64,000 nucleotides of DNA from Nonlabens dokdonensis DSW-6 (GTDB lineage: Bacteria > Bacteroidota > Bacteroidia > Flavobacteriales > Flavobacteriaceae): assembly GCF_000332115.1 (NCBI RefSeq), contig NC_020156.1, positions 1,612,001-1,676,000 of the forward strand, in the 5' to 3' direction. Under the pieces are notes generated by a model that saw only the letters and a list, made by a program, of their open reading frames with translations, ran no database searches and was not told where the DNA came from. Positions 1-8,198 of this stretch are shown piece by piece (the first letter of the stretch is position 1; each line of letters starts with the position of its first letter). A program made the translations under genes and the position numbers.

Positions 1-26
1 CTTGCATTAATTTTTAACAACTACAG

Positions 27-899
27 ATGAAAAAATCAATTGTAATAGTTCTTACTATTTTATTTACAGGATTAATTCAAGCACAAGAATTTTATGGTGA
101 GGCAACTTATATGTCTAAGACTAAAATGGATATGAGCTGGATGCCTGAAGGTCGTGAGATGTCTCCTCAACAAAAAAAGCGCATCGAAGAGCGCATGAAA
201 AAAATGGGAGAGAAAACTTATGTCCTTAAGTTTAACCGTAATGAATCTTCTTATAAAGAAGAAAAGGAGCTTTCTGCTCCAGGTGAAGGAAGAGGTTGGG
301 GAAACTTTATGGGAACCATGATGGGTGGAGAGAAGTATAAGAATTTAAAAGAAGGTCAGTGGATTGAACAACGTGACATGATGGGTAAAACGTTTCTTAT
401 TAAAGATAGCATCCCTAATTTAGAATGGAAAATTACTGGTGAAACTAGAATGATAGGTCAGTATCAAGCAATTAAAGCTACTGCCGTTAAAAAGAATAAT
501 GAGTTAGACTGGTCATCCTTTAGAAGACGAAGAGGTGACAGTCAGGTAGAAAAGAAAAAAGATAGTCTAGCACTTGCAGAAGGTAAGGTAGATGAGGTTT
601 TTGAGCAAGATCCAGAAGTGGAGATCATAGCATGGTTCACACCCCAAATACCAGTACAACACGGTCCGGCAGAATATGCGGGCCTTCCAGGACTAATATT
701 AGAAGTAAGTGCTGGTAACACCACTTTACTTTGCAGTAAGATTGTTGTTAATCCTGAAGAAAAAGAGGATATCAAGCCAGCAACAAAAGGTGAAGTAACC
801 ACTGAAGAAGAATACAATGTCATTTTCAAAGAAAAAATGAAAGAAATGTCAGAGCGTTTTAGAGGACGTGGTGGACGTGGTGGTGGACGCAGAGGCTAA
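27..899 (+). CDS. GLPGLI family secreted protein
   Basis: A 290-residue exported protein. Residues 1-19 form a signal peptide ending QA before QEF. The family-defining GLPGLI motif lies at residues 219-224, following a W-F-T-P-Q-I-P-V stretch typical of these proteins. The tail is a basic Arg/Gly run (RGRGGRGGGRRG). GLPGLI proteins are Bacteroidota envelope proteins of unknown biochemical role, often encoded next to TonB-dependent receptors, as here. A strong hairpin terminator separates it from the receptor gene, so the two may be only partly co-transcribed. No Shine-Dalgarno sequence is visible, as usual in this phylum. Confidence 0.88.
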   Translation: MKKSIVIVLTILFTGLIQAQEFYGEATYMSKTKMDMSWMPEGREMSPQQKKRIEERMKKMGEKTYVLKFNRNESSYKEEKELSAPGEGRGWGNFMGTMMGGEKYKNLKEGQWIEQRDMMGKTFLIKDSIPNLEWKITGETRMIGQYQAIKATAVKKNNELDWSSFRRRRGDSQVEKKKDSLALAEGKVDEVFEQDPEVEIIAWFTPQIPVQHGPAEYAGLPGLILEVSAGNTTLLCSKIVVNPEEKEDIKPATKGEVTTEEEYNVIFKEKMKEMSERFRGRGGRGGGRRG

Positions 900-952
900 T
901 TATTCATTTAGTAATGTCCTTCACTTATGAAAATGATTTAAAAAACCAACAA

Positions 953-989
953 ATGCGAGAATTGTCAACCTCTTTCTCGCATTTTTTTA
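953..989 (+). terminator. Rho-independent terminator after the GLPGLI gene
   Basis: The arms atgcgaga (953-960) and tctcgcat (975-982) form an 8-bp stem with a 14-nt loop, followed by a run of T. It lies only 16 nt before the receptor start, so it may attenuate read-through rather than fully isolate the receptor. Confidence 0.72.
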
Positions 990-1004
990 TCAAACAACTG
1001 TAAA

Positions 1005-3761
1005 ATGAAAAAAAACCTACTCTTAGTAGTTCTAGCTAGCTTACTCTTCTCAATAGCAGGTGCCCAAACTGTGAAAATATCAGGAATCGTTGTTGATAGT
1101 ACAGGGACACCATTACAAATGGCAAACGTAATTGCCTATCAAAAAGACAATAATTTAGGTGCTTTTGGAATCACAAATGATAGTGGAAAATACCAGCTGC
1201 TTAGCCTGAAAAAGGACAGTACCTATGTGTTGAAAGTGTCTTTCTTAGGACTGAAAACGATAGTAGATACGGTTAAAAATGTTCAAACAGATTTGACTAA
1301 GAACTATGTGATGCTCGAAGATGAAAATGCTTTAGATGCTGTAAACATAGTTTATGATATGCCTGTGACTATTAAAGGCGATACTATTACTTACAATGCA
1401 GATAGCTTTACAAATGGTACAGAAAGAAAGTTAGGTGATGTTTTACAAAAACTTCCAGGAATGGAAGTAAATGAAGATGGTGACATACAAGTCGAAGGAA
1501 AAACCGTAGAGCGAGTACTTGTAGATGGTAAGGAGTTTTTTGAAGGCGATTCACGTCTGGCAACAAAAAATATTCCTGCAGATGCTGTTGGGAAAGTAGA
1601 AGTGCTGAAAAACTACAATAATCAGAGCCAATTAAAAGGATTAGGTAATGATGAAGATCGTATCGCCATAAACATTAGGTTAAAGGAAGGAAAGAAAAAC
1701 TTCTGGTTTGGAGAAGTGACTGGTGCCATAGGTCAAGGCGATGATGCTGTGCGTTATCAAGCTAAACCTAAAGCTTTCTATTACAGCCCAGATGTTTCTA
1801 TTAATATTCTAACTGACTTTAATAATTTAGGTTTACAATCATTTACATTTAGAGAATACTTGCGTTTTACTGGATTTAATAGAGGTAACACGCGTAGTAG
1901 CGGTTCTTCTATAAATGTAGGAGTAGGCGCTGGCGGAATTTTAAATCTTCAAGCAAATCGTGCTAAAGAAATTGAAAGCAAGTTTGGAGCATTTAATGGT
2001 TCATGGCAAGCCAATAAAAAATTAAGCTTTGATGGGTTTGCGATTTTTTCAAGTACGGACACCGATCAAGAAACAATTACGAGTAGAGAGTTTATTGGTA
2101 CAGGCGTATTAGAAAATACAGAAGATCGCTCTTTTCAACGCAATCAGATAGGGATTTTTAAATTAGGAGCAGACTATAAGCCTAATGAAAACTTCACCTT
2201 TGAATATGATGGACAAGTAAACCTAAGTGACGTGAGTCAGTTCAATGATTTTACATCTGCTCGAAGTGGTTTTGTAGAAGAAATTGATCAAAACGAATCT
2301 CAAAAACCAGTTACATTAGATCAATCCATTAATATGTATTATACCGCAAGTGCAAAAGATATTTTTGCCTTTGAAGGTAGATACATAGATGCCGAAGAAG
2401 ATCCTTTTTATAACGCGATAAGAGATAGAATAGGAGTAGTGGACACACCGCCGTTTAGTGTGCCGGATGATCCTATGAACCCTAATGATCCAAATAATGT
2501 AAGCAATGGAGGAGCCTTAGGGCTGGACCCAGCAGATCCTTATAATATCAATCAACAAAAATTTGTCGAAAGCCAGAAGCTAGATACTAAAGTTGATTAC
2601 TGGAGAATTCTCAATAAAAAGAGTAATGTCAATTTTACAGTAGGAACTTCTATTGTAAATCAAAATTATAACACAAATATTTTTCAAATATTAAATAACG
2701 GCTCTCGCAATGATCTAACTGATCCATTGCTAGGTAATGATGTGGATTATAAGTTTAGAGATCTTTATGCAGCAGTTCATTATAAATTTATCACTGGAAA
2801 ATTCACGATTACACCAGGAGTAACGGCTCACAGTTTTCATATAGAAGACACACAATTGGGCAATACAAATGAATTAGATTTTCAAGAAATCTTACCAGAC
2901 TTTAATGTTCGATTTGCATTGAGATCGAGTGAGAATATCAATTTTGATTATCGTAGAACGGTGAGTTTTACAGATGTAGAAAATTATGCTCTTGGAACTG
3001 TTTTTAATAATTACAACTCGTTATTCGCAGGAAATAATCAATTGACTGGAGCAACAAATGATAGGTATAGCCTGAATTATTTTAACTTTAATATGTTTAA
3101 TTATACGAACATAAACGCAGGAATAACCTATACTAGGGCTACAGATGCTATCCAGAGCAACGTGAATATTGAAGACATTAACCAGCAAAGTGCTTTGATC
3201 AACTCACCTTTTGCAAATGAGTCTGCGACAGGATTTGGAAGATATTCCAGAGAATTTGGTAAAATTAGAGCTAGCGTTAATGCAGGTTTAAATTGGAGTA
3301 CTTTTAATAACGTTATTAACGGAGAGGCCAGAGAATCCCAAAACATTACTCATAATTATGGCATAAGTGCTAGAAGCAACTATCAAGACGGCGTAAACTT
3401 TGACATAGGTTATGAAGTCCGTTTTAATAACTCAGATAATGGTGCTCAAGTAAACAATGCTACTACTCAAACCATTTCTCTTGATGCAGACTGGCAAATC
3501 AACAAAGCTTGGTTCTTTGATGTAGATTACGATTTAAACCTTTTCTCTACTTCCCAAAATGTTGAGAATAATTATGACTTCTTAGAAGCGGCATTATTTT
3601 ATAATAAACCAGATTCTAAATGGGAATATAAAGTAGCAGCAACTAACTTGTTAAATACAGAAGCATTGAATAATAACTCTTTTGGACAAATTGCCACCAG
3701 CACTCAATTTTACACGGTGCAACCTCGATATGTTTACCTACAAGTACGTTACGATTTGTAA
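1005..3761 (+). CDS. TonB-dependent outer-membrane receptor with carboxypeptidase-like N-terminal domain
   Basis: A 918-residue outer-membrane protein. Residues 1-20 are a signal peptide (ends AGAQ). Residues about 21-110 form a carboxypeptidase-regulatory-like beta-sandwich, with the typical stretch VSGxVVDSTGTPLxxANV. A plug follows at about 120-225, with the pattern LGDVLQKLPGMEV and VLVDGKEFFEGD. The rest is a beta-barrel of the PF14905-type outer membrane protein family, ending in YLQVRYDL. It would import an unknown substrate using TonB energy. The neighbouring GLPGLI gene is a common partner. There is no SusD-like gene, so it is not a SusC-type receptor. Confidence 0.88.
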   Translation: MKKNLLLVVLASLLFSIAGAQTVKISGIVVDSTGTPLQMANVIAYQKDNNLGAFGITNDSGKYQLLSLKKDSTYVLKVSFLGLKTIVDTVKNVQTDLTKNYVMLEDENALDAVNIVYDMPVTIKGDTITYNADSFTNGTERKLGDVLQKLPGMEVNEDGDIQVEGKTVERVLVDGKEFFEGDSRLATKNIPADAVGKVEVLKNYNNQSQLKGLGNDEDRIAINIRLKEGKKNFWFGEVTGAIGQGDDAVRYQAKPKAFYYSPDVSINILTDFNNLGLQSFTFREYLRFTGFNRGNTRSSGSSINVGVGAGGILNLQANRAKEIESKFGAFNGSWQANKKLSFDGFAIFSSTDTDQETITSREFIGTGVLENTEDRSFQRNQIGIFKLGADYKPNENFTFEYDGQVNLSDVSQFNDFTSARSGFVEEIDQNESQKPVTLDQSINMYYTASAKDIFAFEGRYIDAEEDPFYNAIRDRIGVVDTPPFSVPDDPMNPNDPNNVSNGGALGLDPADPYNINQQKFVESQKLDTKVDYWRILNKKSNVNFTVGTSIVNQNYNTNIFQILNNGSRNDLTDPLLGNDVDYKFRDLYAAVHYKFITGKFTITPGVTAHSFHIEDTQLGNTNELDFQEILPDFNVRFALRSSENINFDYRRTVSFTDVENYALGTVFNNYNSLFAGNNQLTGATNDRYSLNYFNFNMFNYTNINAGITYTRATDAIQSNVNIEDINQQSALINSPFANESATGFGRYSREFGKIRASVNAGLNWSTFNNVINGEARESQNITHNYGISARSNYQDGVNFDIGYEVRFNNSDNGAQVNNATTQTISLDADWQINKAWFFDVDYDLNLFSTSQNVENNYDFLEAALFYNKPDSKWEYKVAATNLLNTEALNNNSFGQIATSTQFYTVQPRYVYLQVRYDL

Positions 3762-3780
3762 ACTAATTTCATAATTTCTT

Positions 3781-3818
3781 AAAAGCAGCTTCTTGTTTTT
3801 AAGGAGCTGTTTTTTTTG
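3781..3818 (+). terminator. Rho-independent terminator after the TonB receptor
   Basis: A 14-bp stem with two G-T wobbles is formed by 3781-3794 (aaaagcagcttctt) and 3801-3814 (aaggagctgttttt), with a 6-nt loop, and continues into a T run. It directly follows the receptor stop codon. Confidence 0.75.
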
Positions 3819-3837
3819 TGTATAAATTTTAGTACTA

Positions 3838-3855
3838 CCGCTTTCGCGAAAGCGG
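3838..3855. repeat. Dispersed palindrome copy 1 (18 bp, intergenic)
   Basis: ccgctttcgcgaaagcgg, the core 16-mer extended by one pair. It lies between the receptor terminator and the next promoter. Confidence 0.95.
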
Positions 3856-3931
3856 TATCCATTTTACTTCAAAGAAATGTTTAAAGTTTTTATCACAAAC
3901 ATCCTTTTTAGTTAAACTGCTCTTAACTCAA

Positions 3932-3961
3932 TTGTTACTGTGTTAATTACTTATATTTTTG
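3932..3961 (+). promoter_or_regulatory. Consensus Bacteroidota promoter, TTG-N19-TAnnTTTG
   Basis: ttg at 3932-3934 and tattttttg-type box TATTTTTG at 3954-3961 are separated by exactly 19 nt, fitting the known -33/-7 elements of the primary sigma factor of this phylum. The box ends 5 nt before the ATG at 3967, so the transcript may start at or next to the start codon. Confidence 0.62.
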
Positions 3962-3966
3962 TCAAT

Positions 3967-6879
3967 ATGAAAAGAATATTATTGCTAATTATATTATCTG
4001 TGAGCACCTTAGTTCAAGCACAAGAATTTACCAACTCTCGCATCAAAGAAATGATCCAGCAGTACAGACAGCTAGATCGAGGTCCGTATAAAAGTATTAA
4101 TTGGTTTTGTCCAGACGGTAGCGTAAGAGATGCCAAAGATCCATGTCCTAAGGAAATAGGAGAAGGAATTCAACACGCTAGTTACAAGCCAGAGATTAAA
4201 GAACTAGCTAAAAAACGACACATTTTTTTTGCAGAAATACTCGCTTCAAATGATTTATGGGAGTTTTGGGATGGGGAAAACAATCACAGTCGTATCAAAC
4301 AGTACCAGCTCAATAAATACTTAGAGTCTATTGATAATGGATGGATTCAAGAGCGATCTCGCTTTTATCGTGGTGCAAAACAAATTGAGGATGAAGAAGA
4401 ATGGGGACGCAAATTTTATTACACGGTCTTAGGAGATAATGATCTTGTAGATAGAGACTTTTTTCTTATAAGAGAATCCTTAAGAGATTTGCCTCACGAT
4501 GGCGATACTAATCTGGCTCAAGAAATCCGTAGTTTAAGTAAAGTACTTGCTGAGCGTCATCCTAAATTCATGGATATACGTATTAAAATCCATGGAAATC
4601 CACAGGCGCAAGATATAGATGCTGTTAAAAACTGGCTCGATAAAAATGAAAAAGACTTAAAAGAAACTTCTAGAAAGGACTTCAATAAACTTATGAATGA
4701 CATGCAGGAGTTTTTTGAACCGGTTTCTATAAAGGAGTTACCTAAAATGGTAAACGGCTGGAAAGAAGATGCTTACATAAGAACTCAAACAGAGTGGTTT
4801 TCTAATTTCTATGCAAACGAGACTGATCCTGCGATACTCGTTCCAGCGGCAGCAAACTTAATGTGCGATATTAGAAATAATATTAAAGAAGATAAAAGAG
4901 GCACTAGACGTACTAATGCGCTAGAGTTGAGTTTAAGACTGGAAGAATTAATATTTCAACAAGCAGGTAGTTGGGAACCAGTAGACTTACAAGAACACCT
5001 TGATAAAATTTATTCATTGAGTGAGGCTCTTGCCAGTGCTGGATATGTTGAAAACTGGGAATGGAACGCTATTGAAAAGGAGTTATTCCTATCTAAAGGC
5101 GCTACTATAAAAGCACATGAGCTACTTGACTTTTTAAATACAGGGCGTAGTCAGGTAGAATGGGGAACTGGTATGGTAAATGCCATATATAATGATGTAG
5201 TAGAAAAATATATTGCTTTTGAGCCTAAAGCTTATGGTTTCTATGACGACCGTATAAGAAGCTCGTTATTATTGCCATTAGGTGATGCAGTAGGTAATTT
5301 AGGAGCTTTAGTCTCCAGTCAGATAGGTTTAACTAGTGATATTGCTGGTGTCAAAAATGTTAGTACGGTGCGAGGTCTCAACCCTGGTTATACTAAAGGT
5401 GAGTTAGTTGTAGTTTCTGGAAATGCAGAAGGAATGCAAGTAGACCCTAACAAAATTTACATATTTGATCATCCACCTAGTGATTTAAAACCTGTCGCAG
5501 GAATCGCTACGGTTTCAGAAGGGAACTTAGTTTCTCATGTCCAGTTACTTGCCCGTAATTTAGGTATCCCTAATGCTGCTATTTCCATAGACAATTTAAA
5601 TGACCTCAAAGAATTAGGTGGTCAGCAGGTTTTTTATGCAGTGAGTAATCGCGGTACCGTTGTCATAAAGGAAGCTGGCGATATGAGTGATCTGGAAAAA
5701 TCACTGTTTAATACTTCCAACAAAAAAGAAAAGAAAACCATTAGAATTCCAGAAGGCAAACTGAAATTAGATGGAAAGTTACCCTTAGACATGGCAGCTG
5801 TAGGGAGTGCTGACAGTGGTATTCTTTGTGGACCTAAAGCTGCAAATCTAGGCCAGCTCAAGCAATTGTTCCCTAAAAATGTGGTGAATGGAATAGTTAT
5901 TCCGTTTGGTGTCTTCAAGGATCATATGAATCAGCACATGCCACAAACCAGTGGTAGTTACTGGGACTTTTTGATGTCCGCTTTCGCGAAAGCGAAACAA
6001 TTAAAAGCAAATGGATCTTCAGAACAAGAGGTTATAGATTACCAACTAGGTGAGCTAAAAACGTTAAGGGAAGCTATTGCTGTGATGCCTTTTAAAGATA
6101 CATTTATTACGGCACTAGAGAATGATTTCAAAACCACATTAGGAGACGATTTAGGTAAAGTGCCTGTTTTCTTGCGTAGTGATACTAACATGGAAGACCT
6201 TGAAGAATTTACAGGTGCAGGATTAAACCTCACTGTTTTTAATGCAGTAGAAAGAGATAAGGTGATTAATGGAATACGTGAAGTATGGGCAAGTCCTTAC
6301 ACAGAGCGCAGTTTTAAATGGAGACAAGTTTACCTTGAAAATCCAGAAAACGTGTATCCATCTATTTTGATAATTCCTACAGTAGATGTGGATTATAGCG
6401 GTGTGTTAATTACTAAAGACTTTATTAATAATGATGATAATTCTATAACTGTTGCTATGAGTCGTGGAGCTGGTGGAGCAGTCGACGGTCAAAGTGCCGA
6501 AACTTATATCATCGATCAAGAAGGTAATGGCCTTTTAGTTTCTCCTGCAAGAGAAAACAAGCAGCGCAAACTTCCTAATACTGGTGGCTCTGTAATGGAG
6601 CACGTTGATTTTGATAATAGAATTTTAACTGATGAGAATTTAAAAACCATAAGAACGTTTGCTAAAACAGTTCATGATATCATGCCTGGCTCTAAAGATG
6701 GAAGCTACAAAGGAGCGTGGGATATAGAACTAGGATTTAAGGACGGCAAATTGTATTTATTTCAAATACGACCATTTGTAGAAAATAGTCAAGCAGTGAA
6801 CTCAGAATACTTAAATTCTATCGATGCTGATGTAGATGTGAACACAGCTTTATTACTTCATAAACCAATAAAACTTTGA
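3967..6879 (+). CDS. Exported PEP-utilising / dikinase-like protein
   Basis: A 970-residue protein starting at the ATG before KRILLL; an in-frame TTG at 3940 lies upstream of the promoter box. Residues 1-18 look like a signal peptide (ends VQAQ). Residues about 20-440 match nothing I recognise. Residue H524 in the stretch VSHVQLLARN fits the phosphohistidine of PEP-utilising mobile domains. A PPDK-type ATP-binding domain follows at about 620-945, with RSDTNMED (R737) and the closing LYLFQIRPF (R935). This order, histidine domain before ATP-binding domain, is that of glucan water dikinases, not PEP synthase. An exported ATP-using enzyme is odd. The substrate is unknown. The stop overlaps the next gene's start. 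Residues AFAKA near 672 come from a palindrome copy. Confidence 0.8.
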   Translation: MKRILLLIILSVSTLVQAQEFTNSRIKEMIQQYRQLDRGPYKSINWFCPDGSVRDAKDPCPKEIGEGIQHASYKPEIKELAKKRHIFFAEILASNDLWEFWDGENNHSRIKQYQLNKYLESIDNGWIQERSRFYRGAKQIEDEEEWGRKFYYTVLGDNDLVDRDFFLIRESLRDLPHDGDTNLAQEIRSLSKVLAERHPKFMDIRIKIHGNPQAQDIDAVKNWLDKNEKDLKETSRKDFNKLMNDMQEFFEPVSIKELPKMVNGWKEDAYIRTQTEWFSNFYANETDPAILVPAAANLMCDIRNNIKEDKRGTRRTNALELSLRLEELIFQQAGSWEPVDLQEHLDKIYSLSEALASAGYVENWEWNAIEKELFLSKGATIKAHELLDFLNTGRSQVEWGTGMVNAIYNDVVEKYIAFEPKAYGFYDDRIRSSLLLPLGDAVGNLGALVSSQIGLTSDIAGVKNVSTVRGLNPGYTKGELVVVSGNAEGMQVDPNKIYIFDHPPSDLKPVAGIATVSEGNLVSHVQLLARNLGIPNAAISIDNLNDLKELGGQQVFYAVSNRGTVVIKEAGDMSDLEKSLFNTSNKKEKKTIRIPEGKLKLDGKLPLDMAAVGSADSGILCGPKAANLGQLKQLFPKNVVNGIVIPFGVFKDHMNQHMPQTSGSYWDFLMSAFAKAKQLKANGSSEQEVIDYQLGELKTLREAIAVMPFKDTFITALENDFKTTLGDDLGKVPVFLRSDTNMEDLEEFTGAGLNLTVFNAVERDKVINGIREVWASPYTERSFKWRQVYLENPENVYPSILIIPTVDVDYSGVLITKDFINNDDNSITVAMSRGAGGAVDGQSAETYIIDQEGNGLLVSPARENKQRKLPNTGGSVMEHVDFDNRILTDENLKTIRTFAKTVHDIMPGSKDGSYKGAWDIELGFKDGKLYLFQIRPFVENSQAVNSEYLNSIDADVDVNTALLLHKPIKL
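5979..5994. repeat. Dispersed palindrome copy 2 (inside the dikinase-like gene)
   Basis: Perfect cgctttcgcgaaagcg, read in frame as A-F-A-K-A within SAFAKAKQ. Confidence 0.95.
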
Positions 6880-8126
6880 AAAATACAATCAAAATAATAG
6901 CTGTTTTCACGACAGCAATGTTGCTTACGGCTTTTTACCCTATTGATGGATATAAAAGAACAGGAATAAAAAGGTTGAAACGGCTAGAGAAGACTTTAGA
7001 CAGTACCATCACAGAGTACTATTTGAAAAAAGGATCGTTTAAGAAGACCGATGAGATCAACTTATGGCTCTGTGAAGATAAAACTGCAACAGATTCTATT
7101 ATGGTTGTGGATAAGGACTTTCAGAATGAAATGACGAGATTATTCCCTAGCCGAAAAGGTTATGGTATTACAGTACTCGATATCACAGATAGAGAGAACA
7201 TGCGCTATGCAGAGTTGAATGAAAATAGCGGTTTCCAGCCTGGAAGTGTGGGAAAACTAGCTGTGGCAACTGCATTTTTTAATCAGTTACATGGTTTATG
7301 TCCTAGAGATTTTAAAATTCGCACACGATTGATGCGTGAGAAAGTAGTAAAATCTGGTGTTTGGGGAATAGGAGATCACCACACTGTTCCTATTTATGAT
7401 ATGGAAAAGGATAAATTGACAAAGCGTCAAGTAATCGCGAGTGATGAATTTACTTTATATGAATGGGTGGATCACATGCTTAGTGTAAGCAATAATGGTG
7501 CTGCAAGTATAGTATGGAGAGAAGCCTTATTGATGAAAATCTTTGGAGATAAATACTTTACTCTTACTCAAAAAGAGGCTGATGAATACTGGGAAACTGC
7601 TGATAAAAAGGAATTATCTGAAATTGCTACTGCTATCGTTAATGAGCCGCTAAGAGATTTAGGGATCACTCATGACGAGTGGAGACTAGGAAGCTTTTTC
7701 ACAAACGGTCCAGACCGCTACGCAAGAGCTACAGGCGGCAGTATAGGAACTCCTAAAGGTTTAATGAAGTGGTTTATAGCATTAGAACAAGGTAAAGTGG
7801 TAGACCAAGAGTCTAGCCTAGAACTAAAACGATTAATGTACATGACCGATCGCAGGATTAGATACGCAGCTAGCCCACAATTAAATGAAGCTTCCGTTTA
7901 TTTTAAATCAGGAAGTTATTATAGTGGTGGTGGCGCAAAATATGCTGGTACAAAGTTCAATTATATGAATAGTGTCATCATGGTGGAGCATCCTGATGGA
8001 ACAAATTACATCGTTTGCTTAATGTCTAATATCTTAGGTAAGAATTCAGCAGGAGACCATATGTATCTCGCCAGTGCAATTGATAAACAAATTAGAAAGA
8101 AATACGAAGCTCCTAAGGAAAACTAG
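6876..8126 (+). CDS. Beta-lactamase/PBP-fold serine hydrolase
   Basis: A 416-residue protein with the three active-site motifs of the class A beta-lactamase and penicillin-binding-protein superfamily: S124-V-G-K127, S205-N-N207 and K344-S-G346. The N-terminus has a hydrophobic segment, so it is probably exported or membrane-anchored. It starts with TTG at 6876, sharing bases with the upstream TGA stop (TTGA), which suggests translational coupling to the dikinase-like gene. Family members hydrolyse beta-lactams, muropeptides or esters; the sequence does not tell which. It is longer than a typical class A beta-lactamase (about 290 residues), and a second SxxK protein lies 3 kb downstream on the other strand. 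Confidence 0.82.
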   Translation: MKNTIKIIAVFTTAMLLTAFYPIDGYKRTGIKRLKRLEKTLDSTITEYYLKKGSFKKTDEINLWLCEDKTATDSIMVVDKDFQNEMTRLFPSRKGYGITVLDITDRENMRYAELNENSGFQPGSVGKLAVATAFFNQLHGLCPRDFKIRTRLMREKVVKSGVWGIGDHHTVPIYDMEKDKLTKRQVIASDEFTLYEWVDHMLSVSNNGAASIVWREALLMKIFGDKYFTLTQKEADEYWETADKKELSEIATAIVNEPLRDLGITHDEWRLGSFFTNGPDRYARATGGSIGTPKGLMKWFIALEQGKVVDQESSLELKRLMYMTDRRIRYAASPQLNEASVYFKSGSYYSGGGAKYAGTKFNYMNSVIMVEHPDGTNYIVCLMSNILGKNSAGDHMYLASAIDKQIRKKYEAPKEN

Positions 8127-8153
8127 GTATCATTTCTTCAATAGTATTTGAAT

Positions 8154-8183
8154 AGGAGCCAAGTATTAAAATGGCTCCTTTTT
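8154..8183 (+). terminator. Rho-independent terminator after the serine hydrolase
   Basis: aggagcca (8154-8161) pairs with tggctcct (8172-8179), followed by a short T run. It sits between convergent genes; the T run is on the plus strand only. Confidence 0.72.
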
Positions 8184-8198
8184 CATGTATAGATTTTT

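Noticed and set aside
3940..3966. Upstream extension of the dikinase-like gene (TTG start adding nine residues)
   Set aside because: The segment overlaps the promoter -7 box and would place hydrophobic residues before a normal signal peptide; the ATG at 3967 is better.
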